Shown here: piece by piece, positions 6,976-14,539 of the stretch
How positions within the stretch are numbered: position 1 is the first letter of the stretch
Layout: each line of letters begins with the position of its first letter
NCBI GenBank assembly: GCA_015484985.1
Contig: WFUL01000129.1
Span: 1-23,326, forward strand
Reading direction: 5' to 3'
Origin: Anaerolineales bacterium
GTDB taxonomy: Bacteria; Chloroflexota; Anaerolineae; Anaerolineales; DRMV01
DNA length: 23,326 nt
Notes under the pieces: model-generated
What the model saw: the letters and a program-made list of their open reading frames with translations, nothing else
What the model was told of the DNA's origin: nothing
Databases searched by the model: none
Made by a program: the position numbers and the translations under genes

Positions 6976-8151
6976 ATGAGGCTCCATGGACGCCCTTTGG
7001 AACCGTCTGCGCATAACCGGGGAACGCAGCCCCCGGCCGCGGCGACGGTACCGTTGCGGCCGGGGCGTTTTGGCCCATGTGGCAGGGTGTTGCTCCTCAC
7101 CGCGTGCATTGGGGTGGCTCTGCTGGCATGGACCTATGTGGTCTTTCAGGGGAGGGTGGAGGCCATCTTCTACGTGCAGGGAGGCACGGCCGCCACGGGT
7201 TGGGCTGGCTACGACGGCCAGTTCGTGTACGCCATGGCCCGGGACCTGAATCCCCGGACCGTGCGTGCTTCCCTGGATGTGCCTGCCTACCGATATCAGC
7301 GCATTCTCCTTCCCCTGGTCGCCCATGGGCTTTCTCGGGGGCATCCTGCGGGTATTCTCTGGGTCGTATGGGGGGTCAGCCTGGGGGCCCATCTCGCGGC
7401 CACGGCTCTGTGGTGCCGCTGGTGGGCGCGGTGGGGCCGCGCTTCTCATTGGGCCCTGCTTTATGGCCTGTGGCCGGGGCTGCTCCTGGGCCTGCGCCTG
7501 GGGCTGCCCGAACCTCTGGCCTATGCCCTGGGGTTGATGGGACTGTTGTGGGCCCGGGAGGACCGTTGGGTGTGGGGTTATCTCGCGCTCCTGGCCGCGG
7601 TCTTTGCCAAGGAACTGACCTGGGCCTTTGTGGTCGCGGCGGCTCTGGATGGCTGGTGGCGAGGGGCCCGCCGGAGGGCGTTGGGCGTGATGCTGGGTGT
7701 GGGGCTGCCCTGGTTGGCCTGGCAGGGATGGCTCTGGCGCACCTTTGGGCAACCCGGTTTGGCCGCGGGGGGATGGGGATCCACCTCCGTTCCTCTCTAT
7801 CCCCTGGGTGGTCTGGTGGAAGTGGCCATCCGCCTGCCCCTGTCCTGGGTCGCGGTGTATGGACTGGTGTTCGGCCCTTCCCTGCTGGTGCCATTGGCGT
7901 TGGGGGCCTGGTGGGCCTGGCGCCGATGGCGCGAGGGTCGGCGGGACGTTTGGACAGCCCTTCTGGCTCTGCACGTGGCCCTGGGCCTCTGGTTGCCCAT
8001 GTCCAGCTGGGAGCCCTTTGCCGTTTTTCGGGTGCTGACGGGCTTGCTGGTGGCCTTCTGGGCCGTGGCCCTGGAAGAGAAACGCTTCCCCCTCTTGCGT
8101 CGTCTCACACCCTTCTGGATGGCCCTTCTTGCCTTTGTGGTGGCCCGGTGA
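6976..8151 (+). CDS. Polytopic membrane protein, GT-C glycosyltransferase-like
   Basis: About 391 residues with roughly nine or ten hydrophobic helices and many Trp and Arg. After the first helix (about 39-56) comes a loop with AGYDGQFVYAMARDLNP (78-93) and YRYQRILLPLVA (105-116). The YDGQF...YRYQRIL.P pair is a hallmark of a family of membrane proteins linked to cell-surface glycopolymer formation, with a GT-C-like fold. The Asp in YDGQ may be the acceptor- or metal-site acid, as in other GT-C enzymes; that is inference. A GTG at 6973 directly precedes ATG 6976 and both have GAGGG upstream. The first 35 residues are hydrophilic and may not all be translated. It sits 23 bases after the adaptor gene, probably in one transcript. 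Confidence 0.7.
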   Translation: MRLHGRPLEPSAHNRGTQPPAAATVPLRPGRFGPCGRVLLLTACIGVALLAWTYVVFQGRVEAIFYVQGGTAATGWAGYDGQFVYAMARDLNPRTVRASLDVPAYRYQRILLPLVAHGLSRGHPAGILWVVWGVSLGAHLAATALWCRWWARWGRASHWALLYGLWPGLLLGLRLGLPEPLAYALGLMGLLWAREDRWVWGYLALLAAVFAKELTWAFVVAAALDGWWRGARRRALGVMLGVGLPWLAWQGWLWRTFGQPGLAAGGWGSTSVPLYPLGGLVEVAIRLPLSWVAVYGLVFGPSLLVPLALGAWWAWRRWREGRRDVWTALLALHVALGLWLPMSSWEPFAVFRVLTGLLVAFWAVALEEKRFPLLRRLTPFWMALLAFVVAR

Positions 8152-8196
8152 GCGGGCGTTTTGCAAATGCGTATCATTGACGCTTCGACCCCTGGC

Positions 8197-8312
8197 GCAG
8201 CATACCCATATCTTAGGGGTGGTATCGTTTCTTACCTTAGGGGAAAATTGATGCAGCGGCGGCGCAGCCGCTGCTTGTTTTATCTCCACCCTCTTGCGGT
8301 CCCGTGCCTGGA
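8197..8312 (+). repeat. Hairpin repeat copy with class I core, left arm lost
   Basis: It begins with GCATACCCATAT, as in the modules at 2975 and 13228. The core shares TTGATGCAGCGGCGGC with the 4094-4193 copy but forms only an 8-bp stem (8253-8260 with 8267-8274). The right arm GCGGTCCCGTGCCTGG (about 8296-8311) is present; the matching left arm is not. It lies just past the membrane-protein stop, between convergent genes. Confidence 0.6.
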
Positions 8313-8332
8313 CTCCAATAGGGGGTATATCG

Positions 8333-8375
8333 AAATCATGGTGTGGGGCGGCGCAGCCGCCCCACACCACGATTT
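8333..8375. terminator. Large hairpin between convergent genes, likely bidirectional terminator (core class II)
   Basis: 20-base arms 8333-8352 and 8356-8375 pair at 19 positions around a 3-base loop (GCA). The stem is GTGTGGGGCGGC-rich. On plus the foot is followed by GATTTTATTTTCC, and on minus by GATTTCGATA. It serves the plus gene ending at 8151 and the minus gene ending at 8403. A right-arm-like CGGTTCCCGGA (8391-8401) then abuts the stop codon of the minus gene. Confidence 0.7.
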
Positions 8376-8402
8376 TATTTTCCCTCTCGTTCGGTTCCCG
8401 GA

Positions 8403-9146
8403 TTAAGGTGTGGGTGTTGGGGTTGGAGGAGGTGGTGTGTTTTTGACCACCTTGATTTTCACCCAAAAGGCTGTGTTGGCATCGGGGCCCACGCCGAAGC
8501 TCTGCCCGGAATCCGAGCGCAGTTTCCAGTAGCTTTCGTATGTGCCCGGCTTCTTGGGCGCCTTCATGGGGACGCTGATGTCCACTAAACGGCCGGGTTC
8601 CACGGGATAAGGAAGGTTGACCTGTTTGGGCGCGTCCAGCGGGTGCCCCGCGACGAAATACACCACAAAGGCCGTCGTCCAGGTGCAGGTGCCGGCGTTG
8701 AGCAGACGCCAGGTCTTGGTGAAGGTCTCGCCCGGCGCGAAAACGCTGCCATCGGGTACGGTGACGTCCTGGATGAAACGTGCGGCCAAGGTGCATCCCG
8801 CAGGAGTAGGTGTCAGGGCCAGGGTAAAGGTCCAAGTGGGGGTGAGGGTCAACTCGAAAGTGGGCGTCGGGGTCTCCTCAGGGGTGCTGGTGGCCGTTGC
8901 TGGAAGGGCCGTGGGGCTTTGGGGGGCAGCTGCTGTCGCCTGGGAGGCCCGTTGTGTCATCATGGCGGCCCGTTGGGCTTCCAGCGTGGCTTTCAGCAAA
9001 GAGCCTCCGGGTTGCATCATGTTGCCCAGTTGCCATAAAACACCCGCGGTGACCAGACCGCAAAGCAACAGCAAGGTCAAAATGCCGCCCAGAATCCAGG
9101 CCAGGCGGTCCTGTTTGGCGCTTTCAGATGTGGGCTTTTCGCTCAT
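8403..9146 (-). CDS. Membrane-anchored protein with NBR1-type Ig-like domain
   Basis: 247 residues. A cytoplasmic N-terminus and one transmembrane helix (about 16-39) are followed by an Ala/Thr/Pro-rich tether (66-116). Then comes a complete Ig-like domain of the next-to-BRCA1 type (about 118-235). Its signatures are DVTVPDGSVFAPGETFTKTW (127-146), LLNAGTCTW (148-156) and VPMKAPKKPGTYESYWKLRS. Cys118 and Cys154 could form a disulfide. The domain is common in surface proteins of Chloroflexota and is thought to bind protein or carbohydrate; its role here is unknown. GGGAGGATGGT precedes ATG 9146. The C-terminus ends in a second Pro/Thr tail (NTPPPP then TPTPTP) with no domain after it, and the TAA lies one base from a repeat arm. 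The gene may have lost a C-terminal domain. Confidence 0.82.
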   Translation of the reverse strand: MSEKPTSESAKQDRLAWILGGILTLLLLCGLVTAGVLWQLGNMMQPGGSLLKATLEAQRAAMMTQRASQATAAAPQSPTALPATATSTPEETPTPTFELTLTPTWTFTLALTPTPAGCTLAARFIQDVTVPDGSVFAPGETFTKTWRLLNAGTCTWTTAFVVYFVAGHPLDAPKQVNLPYPVEPGRLVDISVPMKAPKKPGTYESYWKLRSDSGQSFGVGPDANTAFWVKIKVVKNTPPPPTPTPTP

Positions 9147-9193
9147 ACCATCCTCCCGTCCACCTGCGACTTGCCAGGCACTTCAAGATGATA

Positions 9194-9219
9194 GGTCCCG
9201 GTCGTTCCATACCGGGACC
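9194..9219. repeat. 9-bp inverted repeat of arm-type sequence upstream of the NBR1-Ig gene
   Basis: GGTCCCGGT (9194-9202) and ACCGGGACC (9211-9219) pair perfectly across an 8-base loop. The sequence is that of the family's outer arms brought close together without a core. It directly precedes a TATCAT -10-like box (minus, 9193-9188), so it could act as an operator or be a remnant arm pair. The bases from 9220 to 9309 hold nothing I recognise. Confidence 0.5.
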
Positions 9220-9309
9220 CTTTCTCGCGCTTCCATCGGGCAAGCCACCGTTCAAAGGGTTCTCCCCTTAAATACCCCCCTTGGCGAAGAAGGTCAAGGA
9301 GGAGGGAAA

Positions 9310-9390
9310 CTGAGGTCTGGACAAGAGTTTGGACAGCCGCTGCAAGCAGGTATACCTCTTGAGGGCATAGGCCTGATCGGACACGGGACC
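9310..9390 (+). repeat. Second type of left module of the hairpin family
   Basis: This stretch (GAGTTTGGACAG, CTGCAAG, then CGGACACGGGACC at 9378-9390) matches the reverse complement of 23109-23187 over about 80 bases with single-base indels. It leads into the hairpin at 9410-9436 through an arm resembling GGGCACGGGACC. The indel breaks any shared reading frame, so the similarity is at the DNA level. Confidence 0.65.
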
Positions 9391-9404
9391 GCTGATAAAA
9401 AAGA

Positions 9405-9440
9405 GATAAGTGCGCAGCGGAGAAGCCGCTGCGCACATTA
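9405..9440. repeat. Hairpin core of the 9.4-kb copy
   Basis: An 11-bp perfect stem GTGCGCAGCGG / CCGCTGCGCAC (9410-9420 with 9426-9436) encloses a 5-base loop. It is extended at the foot by GATAA / TTATC with one bulged base. It is preceded by AAAAAAGAG and lacks an obvious right outer arm. It lies between two minus-strand genes, and could terminate the upstream hydrolase gene, which ends at 9524. Confidence 0.6.
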
Positions 9441-9523
9441 TCTACTTCTGGGCTGCTGCTCACAAGACCTCGTTTCGGTGCGGCGATAAAAGTCGCGTCA
9501 GGGGAGTGAGGGTTTCCAGCGGC

Positions 9524-10576
9524 TTATCGTGCCGAAGGTTGGGTGGCCTCAGGAAGGGGGAACTCCGGCCAGGTTTCCATGGGCTGGTCGGTGCGCACTC
9601 GATGCATGCCGGCCTCTTCGAAGGTGGCGTAGATGCGGTTGGCCGTGTCGGTGAAGTCCACCACCCCGGGAACCACCACGGGTGAAGTGGTGTCTTCCAG
9701 CAAGTAAATCTTACGCAGTAGGGCCGCCTCGCCCCGTTCCTGTAGCAGGGCCATGAGGTCGCCCACGGTCCAGGCCACGCAGTGGCTTTTCGCCTGTCCG
9801 GTGATGATGACCGCGTCGTATTCCCGCACGATGTCCAGCAGGCGGGGGTTCAGGTCCACCAGCAGGTTGCCGTTGTGGTCGTGGGTGACCTCTGGTCGCA
9901 GCGCGGAATAGTGTTCGGTGAGGGGATGGTTCCCTTTGATGATGAACTCGGGCTGGGCGTAACGGGCAATGCTGTGGAAGAAGATGGCCTCCTCCACCGC
10001 GGGCACCAGGGCGTGACCAATGCCACCCAGCATGGCGTGGAAGGGCCACACGGTGAGCTGGTATTTGCCCTTCTCTTCCAGGGTGCGCACGTAGTGCTCC
10101 AGATAGGCCTGGCCTTCCTCGGGGGTCAGGCCCAGCACGGCCGCGACCGCGGGGTTGAAGCGCCATTTACCCTGGCGGACGTCCTCCGCGCTCACCATGG
10201 TGTAGGGCGCGGGATGGCGTCCCTGTTCATCTACCAGAAAGGGGGCATGGAAGACCTGGATGGGGTAGTGAGTGTCCATGGTGGCGACGATGTGGGTGAT
10301 GCGATCCAGGTTCTGATAGATGAAACGGCAGAGCCGCACGTTGTCCTCTACCGCGCCGCGGCCGGAACGGCCGGCGACAAAGAGCTCGAAATCGGGCAGG
10401 CAGAAGGTGTTCTGCACATCCACCAGCACCAGAGCCACCCGTACAGGGTCCTCGGCGGCCGGACGCAGACCGTGCTTTTGCGCCCAGGCACGCGCGTCCT
10501 GCGCGCGTGCCTCGTAATCCACCTTCCAAACCTGTCCCACCCGGTCCGGGTCAAAATGCGGGGGAACTGGAAGCAT
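9524..10576 (-). CDS. Isochorismatase/nicotinamidase-family cysteine hydrolase
   Basis: 350 residues, much longer than the usual 180-220 of the family. Catalytic triad candidates: Asp53 (LVDVQNTF), Lys214 (FIIKGNHPLTEH) and Cys266 (ITGQAKSHCVAWTV). A metal-site pair D101xH103 (MDTHYP) and the WPFH stretch around His180 recall nicotinamidases, so deamidation of nicotinamide or a similar amide is possible. The extra length is spread through a region around 105-200 and a C-terminal extension. ATG 10576 has AGGAGGTG 4 bases upstream; the frame extends to 10618 without such a site. A TACAAT box lies at 10622-10617 on minus. It seems to be a single-gene unit between the m5U methyltransferase and NBR1-Ig genes. 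The substrate is not determinable from the sequence. Confidence 0.82.
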   Translation of the reverse strand: MLPVPPHFDPDRVGQVWKVDYEARAQDARAWAQKHGLRPAAEDPVRVALVLVDVQNTFCLPDFELFVAGRSGRGAVEDNVRLCRFIYQNLDRITHIVATMDTHYPIQVFHAPFLVDEQGRHPAPYTMVSAEDVRQGKWRFNPAVAAVLGLTPEEGQAYLEHYVRTLEEKGKYQLTVWPFHAMLGGIGHALVPAVEEAIFFHSIARYAQPEFIIKGNHPLTEHYSALRPEVTHDHNGNLLVDLNPRLLDIVREYDAVIITGQAKSHCVAWTVGDLMALLQERGEAALLRKIYLLEDTTSPVVVPGVVDFTDTANRIYATFEEAGMHRVRTDQPMETWPEFPLPEATQPSAR

Positions 10577-10698
10577 AGGCCACCTCCTGAAAAGGGATGG
10601 ACCGTCGGACATCTTCATTGTAGCGGAAACGTTCGCGGACGGAGAGGGAGCCCCGGACGGTATACAGGGCTTTTTTTCCTCTTACGGGGAAATTGGTG

Positions 10699-12006
10699 TT
10701 AGTCCACCCGTTGCCAGAAGCTCACCGTTTCGATGTGGTAGGTCTGGGGGAACATGTCGAAAGGGGTGATGCGCAGGAGGCGGTAACCGGATTTGTGCAA
10801 TTGATGGGCATCTCGGGCCAGGGTGGCGGGATGGCAGGAGACGTAGACGATATGACGCGGTTGCAAAGCCACCAGGCCCTCCAGGGCCTCGCGGGAGAGA
10901 CCGGTGCGGGGTGGGTCCAGCAGGGCCACATCGATGTGCTCGCCCCGTTCGCGCAAATACGGGAGGACCTGTTCCACCGTGGCCTCGTACAGCTCCACAT
11001 TGTTGAAGTCGTCCAGATTGACTTCGAAGTCCTGACAGGCTGCGGGCGAAGCCTCCACCGCGAGGACCCGTTTTACCCGGGGGGCCAGGAAGGCGGTGAA
11101 GAGGCCCACGCCCGCGTACAACTCCAGGAGGACATCGTTAGGGTAGAGGGGGATGTTTTCCAGGATGTGGTCGATGATGAGCGTGGCCACCGCGACATTG
11201 GTCTGGAAAAAGGCCCCGGCTGAGACCCGGAACAGACGGCCTTTGACCTCCTGCACCAGATAGGAGCGGCCGGAGAGCACATATACTTGTTCGGGTTCGG
11301 GACCCAGGTAGACCATGGAGGCGTCGGTTTCCAGGGTGACCTGGGTTGGAGGTTTGGGTCGGGCGCCTTCCAGGGCGATGAGCACTTCCCCGTCCGCGCC
11401 GCTGCGCACGTGCACCCGTTCCAACCCGGGAATGTCATCCTCCAGATGGATTTGGGGCCACACCTGGGTGATGACCTCGTCGGGGAGGTGGCACTCGTCA
11501 ATGGCTACGGTTTCGTCGCTGGACCGCCTTTGGAATCCCAGGCGTCCTTCCGGGGTCAGGTGAAACTGGACATGATTGCGGTAATGCCAGGGTCGGGGTG
11601 AGGGGACGGTGGGGTAAACCCGCACTCCATAAAGCTTGCCGATGCGTTCCATCTGGTCCCGCACGATGGCCGTCTTGGCCGCGAGCTGTGCGGCGTAATG
11701 GACGTGCTGGTAATGACACCCCCCGCACACTCCGTAGTGTTTGCAACGGGGCGGTACCCGGTCCGGTGAGGGTTCGATGATGCTGACCACTTCTCCCCGG
11801 GCGTAGTGGCTTTTCACTTCCGTCAGGCGGATGCGCACCCGTTCCCCCGGCAGGGTATAAGGCACGAACACCGCGCGGCCATCGGGCAGGCGACCCATGG
11901 CGTCGCCCCCGTAAGCCCAGGTACTGAGGGTGACTTCGTATTCTTCCCCCACCTGGGGTTTCTTGAGAGGGTCTTCAAAGCGGGGATCGGTGACCTGTCG
12001 GGGCAT
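10699..12006 (-). CDS. Class I SAM-dependent RNA m5U methyltransferase (RlmD/RumA/TrmA family)
   Basis: 435 residues. The N-terminal TRAM domain (about 17-77) is followed by a [4Fe-4S] site, C88-x5-C94-x2-C97 (CKHYGVCGGC) with Cys172 (DECHL) as fourth ligand. The SAM-binding motif is ELYAGVGLFTAF. The catalytic region holds LLDPPRTGL and YVSCHPATLARD with nucleophile near Cys391, then PFDMFPQTYHIETV. These enzymes methylate uridine C5 in 23S rRNA or tRNA; the cluster favours an rRNA enzyme of RlmD/RlmCD type but does not prove it. ATG 12006 has AGGAGGTCGCC directly upstream. It starts 52 bases after the aminotransferase gene and may be read from the same promoter. Confidence 0.9.
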   Translation of the reverse strand: MPRQVTDPRFEDPLKKPQVGEEYEVTLSTWAYGGDAMGRLPDGRAVFVPYTLPGERVRIRLTEVKSHYARGEVVSIIEPSPDRVPPRCKHYGVCGGCHYQHVHYAAQLAAKTAIVRDQMERIGKLYGVRVYPTVPSPRPWHYRNHVQFHLTPEGRLGFQRRSSDETVAIDECHLPDEVITQVWPQIHLEDDIPGLERVHVRSGADGEVLIALEGARPKPPTQVTLETDASMVYLGPEPEQVYVLSGRSYLVQEVKGRLFRVSAGAFFQTNVAVATLIIDHILENIPLYPNDVLLELYAGVGLFTAFLAPRVKRVLAVEASPAACQDFEVNLDDFNNVELYEATVEQVLPYLRERGEHIDVALLDPPRTGLSREALEGLVALQPRHIVYVSCHPATLARDAHQLHKSGYRLLRITPFDMFPQTYHIETVSFWQRVD

Positions 12007-12058
12007 GGCGACCTCCTGCATACAACCGATGGCCGTCGGTGTTTTTGCGGTCCGACTC

Positions 12059-13135
12059 CTAACCCGCCTGCCGCTGGGCGAAGGCTTCCAGGGCCTCAAA
12101 CAGCGCTTCCAGATGCTGGGGTTGGGTTTCACCCATATGGGCGATGCGGAAGGTTTTGTTCTTGAGAGGTCCATAGCCGTTGGCGATGCGCATGCCCCGT
12201 TCCAGAAGGAACGCGTTGAGGGCCGGGATGTCCCATGCTCGCGTGTTCACGATGGTGGTCACCGTACGGGAACGATAGCCTTCTTCCGCGAACAGTTCGA
12301 ACCCGTGCTCCCGGGCCCACGTCTGGATCATCTGGGCCATGTGGGCATGACGGGCCCATCGGTTCTCCAGGCCCTCGGTGAAAATGCGGTCCAGTTGTAC
12401 GTCCAGGGCATAAATCAGGGAGATGGCCGCTGTGGCCGGTGTGGAGTCCTTCAAGCGGTGCTTTTCCAGGCGAACGAAGTCCAGATACCAGCCCCGGTGG
12501 GGTACTTCCTTGGCCCGTTCCAGTGCCCGGTCCGTAACCGCGGCCAGGGCCAGTCCGGGAGGCAGGGCCAAACATTTCTGGGACGAGGTGAAGACCACGT
12601 CCAGTCCCCAGGCGTCCATTTCCAGGGGCGTACCGCCCAGGCCCGACACGGAATCCACGCAGATGAAGATGTCCGGTTGAACTTCCCGGGCCGCGGCCGC
12701 GATGTCCTTCAGCGGATTTTCTACGCCGGTGGAGGTTTCGTTGTGGACCACGGCCAGGACATCGTAGCGGTTTCGGCGCAACATGTCGGCCACCTGTTCC
12801 GGCCGGGCGGCCTTCCCCCACGGAATCTCCAGGACATCCGTGTCCTTGCCGTTGGTGCGGGCGACTTCGGCCCAGCGTTTCCCAAAGGCACCGTTGACCA
12901 CCACCAGAATCTTTCCGGTGACCAGGTTGCGCACACAGGCTTCCTGGAAGGCTGTGCCCGTGGCCGCGAGGAGAAAGACCCGGTGTTGCGTGCGGAACAG
13001 CCGCCGGGCCCGTTGTTCGCAGGAGTGGAACAGGGCCTCGAATTCCGGGCTGCGGTGAGGCAGCATGGGCTTGGCCTGGGCCTGGGCGACTTCCGGAACC
13101 ACATCAACAGGTCCGGGGACGAACATGGGGGCCAT
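12059..13135 (-). CDS. Class V pyridoxal-phosphate aminotransferase (serine/alanine-glyoxylate type)
   Basis: 358 residues, usual length for the family. PLP-site features: Lys187 in TSSQKCLALPPG as Schiff-base lysine, Asp161 in CVDSVSGLGG for the pyridine nitrogen, His131 in VHNETSTG, and the N-terminal PGPV..PHRSPEF stretch of alanine- or serine-glyoxylate transaminases. Members use alanine, serine or phosphoserine as amino donor, so a role in serine biosynthesis or glyoxylate metabolism is possible. AAGGAGGAATCCCC precedes ATG 13135. A TATAAT box at 13190-13185 (minus) lies about 50 bases upstream. It is followed by the m5U methyltransferase gene. Confidence 0.87.
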   Translation of the reverse strand: MAPMFVPGPVDVVPEVAQAQAKPMLPHRSPEFEALFHSCEQRARRLFRTQHRVFLLAATGTAFQEACVRNLVTGKILVVVNGAFGKRWAEVARTNGKDTDVLEIPWGKAARPEQVADMLRRNRYDVLAVVHNETSTGVENPLKDIAAAAREVQPDIFICVDSVSGLGGTPLEMDAWGLDVVFTSSQKCLALPPGLALAAVTDRALERAKEVPHRGWYLDFVRLEKHRLKDSTPATAAISLIYALDVQLDRIFTEGLENRWARHAHMAQMIQTWAREHGFELFAEEGYRSRTVTTIVNTRAWDIPALNAFLLERGMRIANGYGPLKNKTFRIAHMGETQPQHLEALFEALEAFAQRQAG

Positions 13136-13184
13136 GGGGATTCCTCCTTACTTAGAACACACAGGGGCTGGGACAACCACGTCC

Positions 13185-13190
13185 ATTATA
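13185..13190 (-). promoter_or_regulatory. -10 box of the aminotransferase transcript
   Basis: A perfect TATAAT on minus, 50 bases before the start codon. A TTGGGA upstream has a spacer of only 14 bases, so no convincing -35 box. The hairpin repeat begins 37 bases further upstream and leaves this promoter intact. Confidence 0.5.
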
Positions 13191-13227
13191 CAGAGAATGT
13201 TCCGTCCCAACCGTGGATGTAGATGTC

Positions 13228-13472
13228 GCATACCCATATTTTGCGAGACTCAAGACTCAAGTTGTTTTCGGTATATCTCGTGTCGTCCTAACCGGGCACG
13301 GGACCAAAATTCGCTGACAGCCGTCGGCCGACCGCTGTCAGCCTTTCTTTCCCTTCCCTCGGTCCTGTGCCCGGTCAGGACGGACCACGGTTTGCAGAGA
13401 TGGGTTTGGCTGGCCCATCGGACATGCCCTTCGCTTGGGGATGAGAAACAGGGTCACGCCTGATGGGTATGC
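13228..13472. repeat. Complete hairpin repeat copy with 10-bp terminal inverted repeats (core class III)
   Basis: GCATACCCAT (13228-13237) is the inverse of 13463-13472. The outer arms at 13285-13305 and 13361-13381 (21 bases each) pair at 19 positions and contain CCGGGCACGGGACC and its near-inverse. Between them is a 30-base palindrome (13313-13342) with a single mismatch, centred on GTCGGCCGAC. The right flank contains CGCTTGGGG..ACAGGG, also seen at 4208-4221. The unit fills most of the gap between the aminotransferase promoter and the rsmG stop. Just beyond it GCATCAGGTC is duplicated in tandem (13471-13490). Confidence 0.75.
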
Positions 13473-13531
13473 ATCAGGTCGCATCAGGTCCTGGAAGGCG
13501 TTGTTGGGTGTTGGGGTAGCCCGTTCTGAGT

Positions 13532-14251
13532 TCACACCAGAGGGCGTTTGGCCGGAATGCCGGGCTTGCGGGGAAAGCGCGCCGGGGTAGGGGCCACCTT
13601 GGCCAGCAGGACCAGCATGCGTCGGGCGGGAAGGTGCGGTACGTCCACGGGCACGATGCGTTCCAGGCGCCCTCCCAGGGTTTCGATGGCCCGCTGGGCT
13701 TCCCAGACTTCTTGGGGGGCTTTGGGTCCTTTGTAGGCCACGGCATGACCGCCTACCCGGACGAAGGGGAGGAGGTATTCGGCCAGGGTGGGCATGGGCG
13801 CGACGCCCCGGGCCAGGGCCAGGGTGTACTGTTCCCGATGCTCCGGAAGCCGGGCCACCCGTTCGGCCCGTTCCACCACCAGGCGTACATCCGACAGGTC
13901 CAGGGAGGACAGCGCCTGCTCCAGGAAACGGGCGATTTTCGCGGAAGACTCCACCAGGGTGAGTTGGAGGGAAGGAAAGGCCAATTTCAAGGGCAGTCCG
14001 GGAAAGCCCGCGCCAGTGCCCACATCGACCAGCGAAAGGCCTTCCAGCGGGCCCAGGGCTTCGACCACACTGAGGGAGTCCAGAAAATGATAAACCACCA
14101 CACGCTCGGGCGTGCGGTGGGCCGTCAGGTTCATCCGTTCGTTCCATTGCAGGAGGAGGTCCAGGAAGGTGAAAAACTGGGCTTCCTGTTTGGGAGTTAA
14201 AGACAGCCCCAACCAGTCCCGCACCAGGTCGCGGAATTGGGCCGGATGCAT
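13532..14251 (-). CDS. rsmG: 16S rRNA (guanine-527 N7) methyltransferase
   Basis: 239-residue RsmG (GidB) family enzyme, using SAM to methylate G527 of 16S rRNA in the decoding region. Visible features: N-terminal helices with LLLQWNERMNLTAHRTPERVVVYHFLDSL (32-60), the SAM motif VDVGTGAGFPGLPL (75-88), VVERAERVARL and ARGVAPMPTLAEYLLPFVRVGG. It starts 6 bases after the infA stop without a strong ribosome site, which suggests translational coupling. Third gene of an rpsU-infA-rsmG cluster. Its usual neighbours in other bacteria (mnmG, parA) are absent. The downstream terminator is probably the hairpin repeat at 13228-13472. Confidence 0.95.
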   Translation of the reverse strand: MHPAQFRDLVRDWLGLSLTPKQEAQFFTFLDLLLQWNERMNLTAHRTPERVVVYHFLDSLSVVEALGPLEGLSLVDVGTGAGFPGLPLKLAFPSLQLTLVESSAKIARFLEQALSSLDLSDVRLVVERAERVARLPEHREQYTLALARGVAPMPTLAEYLLPFVRVGGHAVAYKGPKAPQEVWEAQRAIETLGGRLERIVPVDVPHLPARRMLVLLAKVAPTPARFPRKPGIPAKRPLV

Positions 14252-14257
14252 ACCGGG

Positions 14258-14491
14258 CTACTGGGCAATTTGTTTCTTGTACCGATAAACGATACGTCCC
14301 CGCGTAAGGTCATACGGGGACATTTCCACCCGTACCCGGTCTCCCAGGAGGATGCGGATGTAGTGCTTCCGCATCCGGCCTGAGAGGTAGGCCAGGATTT
14401 CCTGCCCGTTGTCCAAACGGACCTTGAACTGGGTGTCGGGCAGGGCTTCGACAACGACGCCCTCCACCTCAATCTTGCCTTCCTTTGCCAT
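14258..14491 (-). CDS. infA: Translation initiation factor IF-1
   Basis: 77-residue single OB-fold protein that binds the ribosomal A site and helps subunit joining with IF-2 and IF-3. The whole sequence is typical: MAKEGKIEVEGVVVEALPDTQFKVRLDNG, then GRMRKHYIRILLGDRVRVEMSPYDLTRGRIVYRYK. GGAAGGAGGAGG lies a few bases before ATG 14491. It is the middle gene between rpsU (48 bases upstream) and rsmG. Here it is outside the ribosomal-protein operon where infA usually lies. Confidence 0.97.
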   Translation of the reverse strand: MAKEGKIEVEGVVVEALPDTQFKVRLDNGQEILAYLSGRMRKHYIRILLGDRVRVEMSPYDLTRGRIVYRYKKQIAQ

Positions 14492-14539
14492 ACGCGACCT
14501 CCTCCTTCCATCTCATCCCCGGGCGGCAGGGTGAGACGT

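Noticed and set aside
6532..8835. 767-codon open frame on minus opposite the adaptor, GT-C-like and intergenic DNA
   Set aside because: The product is low-complexity Pro/Gly/Arg/Gln-rich sequence with no domain, spans two well supported genes and a repeat, and is expected by chance in GC-rich DNA.
9143..9463. 106-codon minus frame whose stop overlaps the NBR1-Ig start
   Set aside because: Tempting because of the overlap, but it lies in repeat DNA, and the homologous repeat at 23109-23187 has an indel that breaks the frame, so there is no sign of coding selection.
11930..13222. 430-codon plus frame opposite the aminotransferase
   Set aside because: Shadow of a class V aminotransferase with intact PLP motifs; the frame itself shows no family features.
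13338..14147. 269-codon minus frame overlapping rsmG
   Set aside because: Different frame from rsmG, Pro/Gly/Arg-rich, and crosses a repeat.
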